Positions 9,146-17,703 of a stretch of DNA of 64,000 nt are shown piece by piece. The position numbers and the translations under genes are program-made. Below the pieces are notes generated by a model. The model was not told the DNA's origin, made no database searches, and saw only the letters and a program-made list of their open reading frames with translations. Position 1 is the first letter of the stretch, and every line of letters begins with the position of its first letter. This DNA comes from Chitinophagales bacterium (GTDB lineage Bacteria > Bacteroidota > Bacteroidia > Chitinophagales > Saprospiraceae), in the NCBI GenBank assembly GCA_017303875.1, contig JAFLBP010000034.1, positions 1-64,000 on the forward strand. Reading direction: 5' to 3'.

Positions 9146-9210
9146 GCAGTTATCAGTCATCAGTTATCAGTGACAACCCCTGTTCACTGCTGACTGATAA
9201 CTGCTCACTG
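9140..9210. repeat. Iterated-word hairpin (word CAGTTATCAGT) at a convergent junction
   Basis: Perfect 20-bp arms at 9140-9159 and 9191-9210 enclose a 31-base loop. The arms and flanks are built of near-copies of CAGTnATCAGT. The left arm carries the stop codon of the TauE gene (9143-9145) and the right arm carries that of the minus-strand gene (9205-9207), both TGA within the same CAGTGAGCAG word. Probably acts as a two-way terminator. Confidence 0.85.
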
Positions 9211-9744
9211 TCCACTGCTTTCGCCTACAAAATAATCTTCTTTGTTGCGGAAGAGCAGGTTAAAAGTGGTCATGCTGCCATAACAGCGCGTGATGTATTG
9301 CTGAAGGTTGACCTTGTCTTCGTCGTCTAATTTTTTGTGCCCGTTAATTTGTTGTTCAAGCACCCGCAGGCGATCGCGCATCATGACAATTTTATGGAAA
9401 AAAGTTTCGATTGGGACTTCTTTCGACTGGGTGCCGCTGTCGCCAGGCACTAATACTAATTTACCCTTATTCCAGCGATCTCCCATGGGCACAGCTTCAG
9501 GTGAAAAGCCAAGCCAGGTACGCAGAATGCGCATCATGGATTGTTCTGCTTCTGTAAAAGAAACAGCTGCTTCGGCGGGAATGGCCTCAATGACCGTCCA
9601 GGAAGCGTAATCTTTTCCGACCATTTTAAGGCCGAATTGCATAAAACAAACTTCATAAGCAGCCACATGCAGGCGCACGACAACGCCGTCGCCATAGGCC
9701 GGGTGTTTAACGCGGGAACCGACGCCAAGGAGTTGGTTTTCCAT
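9205..9744 (-). CDS. Conserved hypothetical protein with CarD/UvrD-tail-like N-terminus
   Basis: 179 residues, no signal peptide. The first 30 residues (LGVGSRVKHPAYGDGVVVRL) resemble the Tudor-like fold found at the C-terminus of UvrD/PcrA helicases and in CarD-like proteins. The remainder has a helical segment around VMMRDRLRVLEQQINGHKKLDDEDKVNLQQYITRC cut by charged turns. Function unknown; an RNA-polymerase or nucleic-acid contact is only a guess from the N-terminal resemblance. It is upstream of nothing on its strand except glpK, 12 bases away on the other side, so it may start a short unit or stand alone. Confidence 0.6.
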   Translation of the reverse strand: MENQLLGVGSRVKHPAYGDGVVVRLHVAAYEVCFMQFGLKMVGKDYASWTVIEAIPAEAAVSFTEAEQSMMRILRTWLGFSPEAVPMGDRWNKGKLVLVPGDSGTQSKEVPIETFFHKIVMMRDRLRVLEQQINGHKKLDDEDKVNLQQYITRCYGSMTTFNLLFRNKEDYFVGESSGQ

Positions 9745-9756
9745 TGTATTCAGAAA

Positions 9757-11256
9757 TTATTGATTGTTGAGTTTAAAAACACGAGTGGCTTTTACGGCAA
9801 TTTGCCAGCCTTTATACAATTGTTGTGCCTGATTTTTCGCCATTTGCGGCTCAAAGCGATGCTCCAGCTGCCAGTTTTCGGCAATATCGGCTTTGTCGCT
9901 CCAATATCCGCAGGCCAAGCCGGCTAAATACGCAGCGCCCAGCGCCGTGGTTTCCTGTACTTCCGGCCGCTCAACGGCTACTCCAAGCATATCGCCTTGA
10001 AATTGCATCAGGAAGTTATTGCGCACCATGCCGCCGTCTACACGCAAAGCGCGGAGCTTGATGCCCGAATCTTTTTGCATCACGGTCAGCACGTCTTTGG
10101 TTTGGTAAGCCACACTTTCCAAGGTCGCGCGGATGAGGTGCGCGCGCGTAGTGCCGCGCGTGAGGCCGAAAATTGCGCCCCGGGCTTCCGAATCCCAATA
10201 CGGCGTGCCGAGTCCGACAAAAGCCGGCACCACATACACCCCTTCTGAGGATTCAAGGCTGTGGGCGTGGCGCTCCGTATCGGCCGCATCCGTAAACAAT
10301 TCGACCGTGTCGCGCATCCATTTGATGGCTGATCCGGCTACAAAAATGGAGCCTTCAAGCGCGTATTCCACCTTGCCGCCCAAACCCCAGGCAATGGTAG
10401 TAAGTAGGCCGTTTTGCGAAGAAACCGCCTTTTCGCCGGTGTTCATCAGCATAAAGCAGCCGGTACCATACGTGTTTTTGGCCTCGCCGGCTTTGAAACA
10501 GGCTTGCCCGAAAAGCGCCGCCTGCTGGTCGCCGGCAATGCCGCAAACCGGAATATCGTAGGAAATCCCAGTAGCGGTTTTTTCGGCAAGGCCGTATTGC
10601 ACAGAGCTGTCCATCACTGCGGGCAGCATACTCATGGGGACATCCAGTGCCGCGCAGAGTTCTTTATCCCAGCGCAGTTTTCGGATGTCGTACAGCATGG
10701 TACGGGAGGCGTTGGTATAGTCGGTGGCGTGCACCTTGCCTTGTGTCAGGTTCCAGAGTATCCAGGTGTCAATGGTGCCGAAAAGCAGGTGGCCGGCCTC
10801 AGCAGCCTGGCGGGCATCGGGCACATAATCGAGTATCCATTTTATTTTGGTGCCCGAAAAATAGGCGTCGATGAGCAGTCCGGTTTTGTAGCGCACCTCC
10901 GAATCGAGGCCCTGCGCTTTGAGGGTATCGCAAATTTCGGCGGTTTGCCGGCTTTGCCATACAATGGCATTGTAGACGGGCCGGCCGCTGCGTTTGTCCC
11001 AAACCACCGTGGTTTCCCGCTGGTTGGTGATGCCAATGGCCGCAATAGAACCGGGTGGCACTTTTTGCGCCACCTCCCGCATGGTGTCCCGAACCGTATC
11101 CCAGATCTCGATCGGATTATGCTCTACCCAGCCGGGTTTTGGGAAATATTGCGTGATTTCCTGCTGGGCAACAGCAATGGTATTGCCCTTTTTATCAAAA
11201 ATAATAGCACGTGTACTGGTTGTGCCCTGATCGATGGCAAGAATATACTGACTCAT
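9757..11256 (-). CDS. glpK: Glycerol kinase
   Basis: 499 residues from ATG 11256. An in-frame extension of 80 codons upstream exists, but the family starts at MSQYILAIDQGTTSTRAI and a -7 box lies inside that extension, so the shorter start is chosen. FGGY-kinase signatures are complete: DQGTTSTR phosphate loop, WQSRQTAEIC, GIAGDQQAALFGQ, and ALRVDGGMVRNNFLMQFQGD. It phosphorylates glycerol to sn-glycerol 3-phosphate in the cytoplasm. No glpF or glpD is adjacent. Its 3' end is 12 bases from the start of the next minus gene. Confidence 0.96.
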   Translation of the reverse strand: MSQYILAIDQGTTSTRAIIFDKKGNTIAVAQQEITQYFPKPGWVEHNPIEIWDTVRDTMREVAQKVPPGSIAAIGITNQRETTVVWDKRSGRPVYNAIVWQSRQTAEICDTLKAQGLDSEVRYKTGLLIDAYFSGTKIKWILDYVPDARQAAEAGHLLFGTIDTWILWNLTQGKVHATDYTNASRTMLYDIRKLRWDKELCAALDVPMSMLPAVMDSSVQYGLAEKTATGISYDIPVCGIAGDQQAALFGQACFKAGEAKNTYGTGCFMLMNTGEKAVSSQNGLLTTIAWGLGGKVEYALEGSIFVAGSAIKWMRDTVELFTDAADTERHAHSLESSEGVYVVPAFVGLGTPYWDSEARGAIFGLTRGTTRAHLIRATLESVAYQTKDVLTVMQKDSGIKLRALRVDGGMVRNNFLMQFQGDMLGVAVERPEVQETTALGAAYLAGLACGYWSDKADIAENWQLEHRFEPQMAKNQAQQLYKGWQIAVKATRVFKLNNQ

Positions 11257-11270
11257 AGTTAATCTTTTTG

Positions 11271-11278
11271 CAAAGGTA
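11271..11278 (-). promoter_or_regulatory. Bacteroidota -7 box TACCTTTG for glpK
   Basis: TACCTTTG on the minus strand, 14 bases before the chosen glpK ATG. It falls within the longer in-frame extension and therefore supports the shorter start. Confidence 0.6.
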
Positions 11279-11418
11279 AATACTGTCTGTATGCTTTTGT
11301 AAAATATGTTCGACAGCAGGAAGGGGAAATGTCCGGTGAAAAAAGGAGGAATGTCGGGCAGCATGTTATGGTTTCCGACGTTTTTTCTTCTATGCAGCGG
11401 CAAATGGAGAATTTGATG

Positions 11419-11426
11419 TAAGTTTG
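11419..11426 (+). promoter_or_regulatory. Bacteroidota -7 box TAAGTTTG for fabI
   Basis: TAAGTTTG 17 bases before the fabI ATG; the -33 element is weak. With the glpK box it defines a divergent promoter region at 11257-11443. Confidence 0.55.
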
Positions 11427-11443
11427 CCGCCAAAAAAACACTT

Positions 11444-12244
11444 ATGGCTAATATTCTCGCCGGCAAAAAAGGCATCATTTTCGGCGCCCTGGACAATCAG
11501 AGCATCGCCTGGAAAGTAGCAGAACGCTGCGTGGAAGAAGGCGCACAAATCGTGCTGACCAACGCACCCGTTGCCATGCGCATGGGTGAAATCAAAAACC
11601 TCGCTGAAAAATGCAACGCGCCGGTAATTGGCGCCGACGCCACTTCTCTGGAAGATCTGGAAAACCTCGTTCGCCAAAGCATGGAGCATTTCGGCGGTAA
11701 AGTCGACTTCGTGCTGCACTCCATCGGTATGTCCGTCAACGTGCGCAAAGGCAAAGCCTATACCGACCTGAACTACGAGTGGATGCAAAAAACCTTCGAC
11801 GTGAGCGCTATCTCTTTCCACAAGCTGATGCAAACCCTGTGGAAAATGGATGCCGTGAACGATTGGGGCAGCATTCTGGCGCTTACCTATATTGCAGCGC
11901 AACGCGTATTCCCGGATTATTCCGAAATGGCAGAATCCAAAGCCCTACTCGAATCTTTTGCCCGCAGCTTTGGTTACCACCTCGGCACGGCCAAGCATAT
12001 TCGCGTGAATACCATTTCGCAGTCGCCGACCATGACTACTGCCGGACAGGGCGTTAAAGGCTTTACCGAATTTTTTGGCTACGCCGAAAAAATGTCGCCC
12101 CTCGGCAATGCTCCTGCAGAAGCCTGCGCCGATTATTGCGTAGCTATGTTCAGCGACCTGACGCGCTACGTGACCATGCAAAATCTTTTCCACGACGGCG
12201 GCTTCTCCAATATGGGCATGAACCCCGCTGTCCTGGCACAGTAA
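11444..12244 (+). CDS. fabI: Enoyl-[acyl-carrier-protein] reductase (NADH), FabI type
   Basis: 266 residues, standard for FabI. The SDR cofactor region GIIFGALDNQSIAWKVA and the FabI catalytic spacing Tyr-x6-Lys (YSEMAESK, Tyr159 and Lys166) are present, along with VNTISQSPTMTTAG and the C-terminal HDGGFSNMGM. It reduces trans-2-enoyl-ACP in the last step of each fatty-acid elongation cycle. The Tyr-x6-Lys spacing marks the classical, triclosan-target FabI class. A putative porin gene follows after 26 bases. Confidence 0.95.
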   Translation: MANILAGKKGIIFGALDNQSIAWKVAERCVEEGAQIVLTNAPVAMRMGEIKNLAEKCNAPVIGADATSLEDLENLVRQSMEHFGGKVDFVLHSIGMSVNVRKGKAYTDLNYEWMQKTFDVSAISFHKLMQTLWKMDAVNDWGSILALTYIAAQRVFPDYSEMAESKALLESFARSFGYHLGTAKHIRVNTISQSPTMTTAGQGVKGFTEFFGYAEKMSPLGNAPAEACADYCVAMFSDLTRYVTMQNLFHDGGFSNMGMNPAVLAQ

Positions 12245-12270
12245 ATTCATTTCCGACCTAAATAATATAC

Positions 12271-14334
12271 ATGAAACACGACACCGAAGCGCTGCGCCGA
12301 CTCATTCCGGAGCGCCTGTTCCGCTTGCCTGTGGCCTGCCTCGGTGTGGTGTTTTTGTTGTGCCTGCCCTCCGTTTTGCAGGCGCAAACGCCCGATTCCA
12401 TTCCGCAGCCGCCTGTTGTGGAGCCGGAATTGCCAGACACCACGCCGCTGTACTTTGTACAGGCATACGCGCCGGAGGTGCTCGGTCTGGATGTTGATAC
12501 CATGGCCGGAATGCCTTTCCGGCAATACGATCCGGCCCGCCTGCAATTGATCGACTATGGCACCCTTGGCAACGTGGGCGCCGCAGCAAGGCCCTTGCTG
12601 TTCGAGGCGCCTTCACGGCGCGGATTCGACGTCGGCGTACGGGCTTTTGATATTTACCGCCTTCAACCCGAAGACCTGCGCTTTTACCGCCGACAGCGCA
12701 CATTCAGCGATGTTTACTTTTCGCAGGGCGGCAATCAGGATGAAAATGCCGTAAAAGCGCGTTTTTCCCGGACATTCAGCGATGGCGCCAATATTTCCTT
12801 TGATTACCGGACCATTACCAACCTCGGCGCCTTCAAACACCAGGCCATCCGGCACAATACCCTGCTGGGCGGTTTGTGGCTGCCCGTGGGGAAGCGCTAC
12901 GAAGGTTTTTTGATCTTTTCCAATAATATCAATCGACAGCAGGAAAACGGCGGGGTAACTACTGATGACTTGCTGGGAAGGGGTGGACTTGAAGGTGCAC
13001 TCGGGCTGCCCATTTTTCTGAAAACGGAAAAGGCTGTTACCCGCGCAGAGGAACAAACCTGGCACCTGACTCAGCACCTCCTGCTGGGTGGCGCGCAGGC
13101 GGAAGGCAAACGCGCCCTGCGCGCGACGCACCGCATGGAATTCCGCCGGCAATGGTATAAGTTTTACGATACCGAGGTCGATGAGAGTGTCGCGTATTAC
13201 GATACGTTTTTAGTAGACGAGCGGGGGCTGCGCAACAACTTTCGTACAACGCGCATCGATAATGAACTGCTACTCAGCACTTTTAAGATAAAAAACAATG
13301 GTCGCCCGGCCGATGAATTGCGTGCAGGCATAAGCCACAGCTTTGTTCGTATAGACCAGGAGACTTCAGACACTACGCTGAACAACCTGTTTCTGACCGG
13401 GAAATTGGCCCTTACGCCCTCCGAGCGCTTCAAGTTTGAAGCCGCAGGCGATCTCGGCGTGGTATTCAATTTTGGTGAATACCGCGTGCGGGGCAGCTTG
13501 CAGATCGGTTTGGGTAAAGCGGGTATTTTTCAGGCCGGACTCTTAAGTCAGCGTGTGCCACCTACCTGGATGCAGCATCAGTTGGTGGTGTCGAAGCGGC
13601 CCTTCTGGAACAATCAGTTTGATAAGCCCGTTGAGAACAGTATTTCGGCCGCTTACAGCCTTCCCGCGCTTGGATTCAGGGCTGAAGGGCGTTTGTGGCT
13701 GTTGAGTAATTATATCTATTTTGATCAGCAGGGACTTGCGACGCAGACCACTGCGCCGGTGCAGGTAGCGCAGCTGATTTTACAGGAAAACCTGAAATTT
13801 GGTCCGTTCCGCTTAGAAAATACCATCGCTTTTCAGCAAAATAACCGCAGTGAACTGCTACGGCTGCCTTCCTGGACCACAAAGAACAGCCTGTATGTAC
13901 GCGGAAAAATTTTCAAAAAAACATTGCTGCTCGACGTCGGTGTTGATTTCCGGATGAGTGGTGCATTTCGGGCGGATAACTGGCAGCCCATCGTCTGGCA
14001 ATTTCACCTGCAGGATACTTTTTCGCAGAAACCCTATCCCTGGGCAGATGTGTTTATCAGCGGAAAAATTCAGAGTTTTCGCTTTTTTGTTCGTTATGAA
14101 AATGCCGGGGCTATCTTTAACCCGGAGACAGTTTTTTATCAGACGGCTACTTATCCGCAGCGCCTGAACGGCCTTCGTTTCGGTATTGGCTGGCGCTTTA
14201 TGGATCGCAACAGAATTGGCGCCGATCAGAAAAATCGCGCTACTGCGCCGCCCGGTGTAAACGGGCAAAGTTCAGATGGCTCAACGCCCGTTACACAGCC
14301 GGTAGGTACTGGCGGCCGCCGAGGACGTGGCTGA
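12271..14334 (+). CDS. Putative outer-membrane porin (Porin_10-like beta-barrel)
   Basis: 687 residues with a long signal peptide (cleavage near LQAQ, residue 39). The body alternates short amphipathic strands typical of a large outer-membrane barrel. Phrases such as QGGNQDENAVKARFSRTFSDGANISFDYRTI and the central LRFYRRQRTFSDVYFSQG resemble the Bacteroidota putative porin family often labelled DUF4289/Porin_10. The C-terminal 35 residues are Gly/Pro/Thr rich and hydrophilic, which is unusual for a barrel ending in an aromatic residue. Cargo unknown. It is 26 bases behind fabI and could be co-transcribed. Confidence 0.65.
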   Translation: MKHDTEALRRLIPERLFRLPVACLGVVFLLCLPSVLQAQTPDSIPQPPVVEPELPDTTPLYFVQAYAPEVLGLDVDTMAGMPFRQYDPARLQLIDYGTLGNVGAAARPLLFEAPSRRGFDVGVRAFDIYRLQPEDLRFYRRQRTFSDVYFSQGGNQDENAVKARFSRTFSDGANISFDYRTITNLGAFKHQAIRHNTLLGGLWLPVGKRYEGFLIFSNNINRQQENGGVTTDDLLGRGGLEGALGLPIFLKTEKAVTRAEEQTWHLTQHLLLGGAQAEGKRALRATHRMEFRRQWYKFYDTEVDESVAYYDTFLVDERGLRNNFRTTRIDNELLLSTFKIKNNGRPADELRAGISHSFVRIDQETSDTTLNNLFLTGKLALTPSERFKFEAAGDLGVVFNFGEYRVRGSLQIGLGKAGIFQAGLLSQRVPPTWMQHQLVVSKRPFWNNQFDKPVENSISAAYSLPALGFRAEGRLWLLSNYIYFDQQGLATQTTAPVQVAQLILQENLKFGPFRLENTIAFQQNNRSELLRLPSWTTKNSLYVRGKIFKKTLLLDVGVDFRMSGAFRADNWQPIVWQFHLQDTFSQKPYPWADVFISGKIQSFRFFVRYENAGAIFNPETVFYQTATYPQRLNGLRFGIGWRFMDRNRIGADQKNRATAPPGVNGQSSDGSTPVTQPVGTGGRRGRG

Positions 14335-14417
14335 CCGGCCAAAGGCCAATAAAAAACGCCGGCGCTTGCGCAACCGACGTACTTTTCACTATTGCAGTAT
14401 TGTATAGAAGACACTTG

Positions 14418-14535
14418 CTGTAAGGGAAGGATTCGAACCTTCAAGGGGCAATTAGGCACGGCCGAGGCCTGCTTTTTTTCGGAATTCCCCACCCCCGAGA
14501 CAGGAGGGCTTGGCTGCCAGTTTCAACACCTCACA
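14418..14535 (-). tRNA. tRNA-like element copy 1: class II cloverleaf, GTC at anticodon position, 49-nt variable arm
   Basis: On the minus strand the element folds as a cloverleaf. The acceptor stem is TGTGAGG/CCTTACA with G at position 73. The D-arm has a TTG/CAA stem and an 11-base loop containing GG, like tRNA-Leu. The anticodon arm is CCCTC/GGGGG with loop CTGTCTC (U33 present, anticodon GTC at plus 14499-14501). The T-arm is GAAGG/CCTTC with loop TTCGAAT. U8, A14, G18, G19 and an A15-U48 pair are kept. The variable arm (14443-14491) is 49 bases, about twice the usual class II maximum, and forms GGGGAATT/AATTgCCCC plus an inner hairpin. No CCA is encoded. Position 37 is U and 21 is C, both unusual. 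Either an odd tRNA or a tRNA-mimicking RNA. Confidence 0.6.
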
Positions 14536-14570
14536 AGATATTAAAGTGTTTTCGTGGTTTTTAGGGCTTG

Positions 14571-14688
14571 CTGTAAGGGAAGGATTCGAACCTTCAAGGG
14601 GCAATTAGGCGCGGCCGAGGCCTGCTTTTTTTCGGAATTCCCCACCCCCGAGACAGGAGGGCTTGGCTGCCAGTTTCAACACCTCACA
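14571..14688 (-). tRNA. tRNA-like element copy 2 (tandem duplicate of copy 1)
   Basis: Copy displaced by 153 bases from copy 1. Over 118 bases I see one difference, a T-to-C change (minus strand) in the variable arm where GTGCC becomes GCGCC. All stems, the GTC anticodon loop and the T-loop are identical. The repeat unit extends a little beyond the cloverleaf (about 14414-14553 and 14567-14706), so the duplication carried flanking sequence. The leader side holds GTGTTTT-type words. A -7/-33 pair lies further upstream. Confidence 0.6.
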
Positions 14689-14765
14689 AGATATTTAAGT
14701 GTTTTCGTGTTTTGGGGTTTTAGTGTTTTTGAGTTTTTATCAGCTTTTTGGCGTTTCTGATGACA

Positions 14766-14798
14766 CAAAGATAGGTGCATGTCGATTTATTTTGCAAA
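14766..14798 (-). promoter_or_regulatory. Promoter for the tRNA-like pair (TATCTTTG with TTTGC)
   Basis: Minus-strand -7 box TATCTTTG at 14773-14766 and a -33-like TTTGC at 14798-14794, 21 bases between the TTG and the -7 box. It would start a transcript about 70 bases before copy 2 and read through both copies. Confidence 0.55.
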
Positions 14799-15071
14799 TA
14801 TTTTAAATAAAATTTCAAATATTTATACAATATTCAAAATTAAAGTCAAAATGTTGACTGTTTTTAAAAATCCTGCGCCTGACAGGTGGTTTTTTTGATG
14901 ATTTTTCAATGAAATGCCTGTTGTTTGGTCGATATGGCCTTTAATTGTTTTTATTTTGATTTTTTATTAATGTAAAACTTGTTTTGTTTCAAAAAAATTA
15001 AATTTTATCAAATGGCAATACTATTCCTTGCCGGATTGTTAAAGAGACAGGCTTCATCTACCTGACATATC

Positions 15072-15713
15072 ATGTTACTCCTACAAGACAATTTTATCGA
15101 AACGCTTGAACAGCGTTTGAGCAACACCTTGCCGGGTGTGGCAAAACAATACGAAATGGCGAGTTTGCGGCGTATTTCCGAGCTGAATCTTGCGGAACAG
15201 CCCGATTACAGCGGAGCCAAACAAGCTGCCGTGATGAACCTGTTGCATTATGCCGACGGCGCCTGGCGCACCATTCTGATTCGTCGGGCAGAGCACCCGG
15301 AAGACCGGCACAGCGGTCAGGTTAGCTTTCCCGGCGGAAAATTTGAACTTTCCGACGAAAGTTTGGCCGCTACCGCATTGCGGGAGGTAGAGGAAGAAAT
15401 TGGAGTACCGGCTGCCCGCATCCGCTTGCTTGGGCAGATGACGAGCTTGTATATTCCCGTCAGTAATTTTTTAGTGCATCCTTTTGTGGGGGTACTCGAC
15501 GGGTCGCCCGATTTTCGTTTTCAGGAAGGAGAGGTTGTAGGGGTTTTGCAACCGGCACTGGCGGATTTTAAACATCCGGAGCGCAGAAAGGTAACTGATC
15601 TGCAGATAGCCCCGAACCTGCTGCTTCGGGAGGTGCCCTATTTTGATGTGGAGGGCTACGTGGTTTGGGGCGCAACTGCCATGATGCTCAACGAGTTTCT
15701 GGCGATCCTGTAA
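15072..15713 (+). CDS. NUDIX hydrolase, CoA pyrophosphatase-like
   Basis: 213 residues. The Nudix box GGKFELSDESLAATALREVEEEIGV is complete, with RE and EExG in register. The stretch LIRRAEHPEDRHSGQVSFPGGK before it is the extra motif of the NudL/CoAse subgroup, which splits CoA and its derivatives into 3',5'-ADP and phosphopantetheine. Cytoplasmic. It ends 2 bases from the end of the convergent RMD1 gene, so no terminator fits between them. Confidence 0.85.
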   Translation: MLLLQDNFIETLEQRLSNTLPGVAKQYEMASLRRISELNLAEQPDYSGAKQAAVMNLLHYADGAWRTILIRRAEHPEDRHSGQVSFPGGKFELSDESLAATALREVEEEIGVPAARIRLLGQMTSLYIPVSNFLVHPFVGVLDGSPDFRFQEGEVVGVLQPALADFKHPERRKVTDLQIAPNLLLREVPYFDVEGYVVWGATAMMLNEFLAIL

Positions 15714-15715
15714 AG

Positions 15716-16492
15716 CTACACAAATTTGGAGATCAGCAAATCAAACACCTCGATCAGAATGAGGATGATAATGATCCACTCCATGCGGCTGCTTTCGGCG
15801 TGCAGGTAAAACTCGCGCAGGACGGCGAGGTTGTCTTCTACCACTTTATACGTATATTCCACTTCACGGAAGCGGCTTTTGAGTTCAAACATGCGTTCGA
15901 GACCGCGATGAACCCGGTCGAGGTTTTCATCCTCCCAGGTGAGTTCCGGGCTGTCGAAGATGTACAGGTTTTCGACAATCCGGTTTTTCTGGTTCAGGGC
16001 GCGGCCGATATAGCGCACCATATTTTTACGGCTGGTATTGATGGCGCCTTTTTCCTCCATTTGCTGGGTCAGTTGCCGGATTTCGGCGAGGAGTGCTTCG
16101 GCGCGCTGGTTATAATAATCGAGTGCTGCCGATTGAGCGGTATTGAGCAGTGCAACACGTATGATATCATCATCGAGGCGGGGCGTTCTGAGTTGGTCGA
16201 AGCCAAACTCAAGTGCCTGCTCGGGCGTATGCAACAGATCGAGATGCTCCTGAAGCGGCTCAGGCAAGGGGTTGCTGAGAAAGGTTTGCAGGTAAGCGAG
16301 CTGGCGACTTTGGTCGACGTCGCTCATATTGGCAAAAGCCACTACGCCGTAATCGAAGACATAGCACCAGGCGGAGTCGTCGATACGGTAAAATAATTCC
16401 GAACTGTTTTCGAGCAGGAGCGCGCTGCTGAACGTTTGTCGGAGCGCTTTGAGGTTGATTTGTTCGGCAATATAAAAGGCATTGAGTTTCAT
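15716..16492 (-). CDS. RMD1/SIF2 (DUF155) family protein
   Basis: 258 residues from ATG 16492; a 14-codon extension upstream is not supported by the family. It begins MKLNAFYIAEQINLKALRQTF and has the central WCYVFDYGVVAFANMSDVDQ typical of DUF155/RMD1 proteins. A coiled segment in the middle and a single C-terminal membrane segment (WIIIILILIEVFDLLISKF) follow the fungal mitochondrial and bacterial family pattern. The molecular role is unknown; eukaryotic relatives affect mitochondrial translation and meiotic division. Confidence 0.82.
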   Translation of the reverse strand: MKLNAFYIAEQINLKALRQTFSSALLLENSSELFYRIDDSAWCYVFDYGVVAFANMSDVDQSRQLAYLQTFLSNPLPEPLQEHLDLLHTPEQALEFGFDQLRTPRLDDDIIRVALLNTAQSAALDYYNQRAEALLAEIRQLTQQMEEKGAINTSRKNMVRYIGRALNQKNRIVENLYIFDSPELTWEDENLDRVHRGLERMFELKSRFREVEYTYKVVEDNLAVLREFYLHAESSRMEWIIIILILIEVFDLLISKFV

Positions 16493-16517
16493 CGTCTGGA
16501 TATATTTATGGATTCCT

Positions 16518-16549
16518 TTGGCGCAAACGCACATTGATGCTTACATTTG
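16518..16549 (+). promoter_or_regulatory. Candidate promoter with long leader for the BASS gene
   Basis: TTG at 16518-16520 and TACATTTG at 16542-16549, spaced by 21 bases. The implied leader is about 180 bases to the TTG start at 16736 and contains AGCGCTTGT (16558-16566) with its complement ACAAGCGCT (16611-16619). Confidence 0.4.
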
Positions 16550-16735
16550 CTTGCCTTAGCGCTTGTTCATCACAAAATTTCCTCGCTTTCGCGCGGATAT
16601 GAATTGCCTGACAAGCGCTTAAAACGAAATAATAGTCAATTCAAAGTGGTTGTTGAAGTTGCGGCCAGAAAATCCTGTTTTAATCAGGGTTGATGTTGTC
16701 GCGATTAAGCAAATCACTCAAATCCTGGTTAACTT

Positions 16736-17647
16736 TTGGACGCAACTTTTCTTGTCGATTTTGCGGTCGGGCTGGTTTTGGCCCTGGTGTTGTTCGGCGT
16801 AGGCTTATCCCTTTCGGTTTCCGATTTTACCAATATTATTCGTCACCCGAAGGCGTTTTTTACGGCCTTGGGCGTTCAAATGCTGGGTTTGCCATTGTTG
16901 GCATTTGCAGTGAACCTGCTGGCTCCGGTACCGCCCGAGGTGAAAGTTGGTTTTATCATTCTGGCGGCCAGTCCGGGTGGGGCGACCTCTGGTTTTTTGG
17001 CCTATTTATGGCGTGGAAATGTTGCGTTATCGCTGTCGCTGACCTCTGTAAACAGTTTTCTGACGCTTTTTTCCATTCCACTCGTGGTGAATATAGGTTT
17101 AAATGTATTCATGGGGCGCAGTTCTGATTTGCATTTGCCGTTCTGGTATTTTGTGCAGCATATTTTCCTGATCACCATTATTCCGGCTTCCTTGGGCATT
17201 GCGGTGCGCTACTTTTTTCCTGCGGCTGCCGAGCGGCTGAGCAAACCGGCGCGCTACGTGATGCTGGCCCTCCTGGGGATTGTCTTTGCCGTAAAAATTT
17301 TCGCCGGAGAAAAACAGGGCGGTGCAGGCCTGGAATTGAATGATTTTCTGGTGATTACGCCGGTTGCGCTGGTGCAAAATGCCCTCTGTTTGTTTTTTGG
17401 CTATTACATGATGCAATGGACGGGGCAACCACACGCCTCACGGCTAACCGCCTCCATGGAAAGCGGGGTGCAGAATACTTCGCTGGCCTTTCTTATTGCG
17501 ACCATCCTGATCAATACCAATAATATAGCTTCTCAGACGATGGTGAAGCCGGCACTGATTTATTCCATGTTTTCTTTCTGGACGGCCTGTCTGTTTGCCT
17601 GGGTACAAAACCGGCGCAACGGACACGACGCGACGCTCAGGATTTAG
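16736..17647 (+). CDS. Bile acid:sodium symporter (BASS) family transporter
   Basis: 303 residues with nine or ten hydrophobic segments. The first start in frame is a TTG (an in-frame TAA lies just upstream), giving MDATFLVDFAVGLVLALVLFGVGLSLS. The conserved block ILAASPGGATSGFLAYLWRGN and the sodium-site region SRLTASMESGVQNTSLAFLIA are intact. Members carry bile acids, pantoate, pyruvate or other organic anions with Na+; the cargo here is not known. Inner membrane. A plausible long leader precedes it. Confidence 0.85.
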   Translation: MDATFLVDFAVGLVLALVLFGVGLSLSVSDFTNIIRHPKAFFTALGVQMLGLPLLAFAVNLLAPVPPEVKVGFIILAASPGGATSGFLAYLWRGNVALSLSLTSVNSFLTLFSIPLVVNIGLNVFMGRSSDLHLPFWYFVQHIFLITIIPASLGIAVRYFFPAAAERLSKPARYVMLALLGIVFAVKIFAGEKQGGAGLELNDFLVITPVALVQNALCLFFGYYMMQWTGQPHASRLTASMESGVQNTSLAFLIATILINTNNIASQTMVKPALIYSMFSFWTACLFAWVQNRRNGHDATLRI

Positions 17648-17703
17648 AGCATGTTCGGAAATGCTTCAGTGCTATCGAGCAACAAAAGCTTGCTTTCGCA
17701 CGA

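Larger units (their letters stand above)
14335..15071. other. Gene-free stretch holding the tRNA-like pair and an AT-rich block
   Basis: Apart from the tRNA-like duplication (14414-14706) and its promoter, the segment from about 14760 to 15060 is strongly AT-rich and has no credible ORF. The NUDIX promoter was not identified here. Confidence 0.6.

Noticed and set aside
11257..11496. 80-codon N-terminal extension of glycerol kinase
   Set aside because: It precedes the canonical MSQYILAIDQG start, overlaps the fabI start region and contains the -7 box.
14418..14688. Ordinary tRNA-Asp or tRNA-Leu gene pair
   Set aside because: The GTC anticodon with a class II body and 49-base variable arm fits neither; it is therefore reported as tRNA-like.
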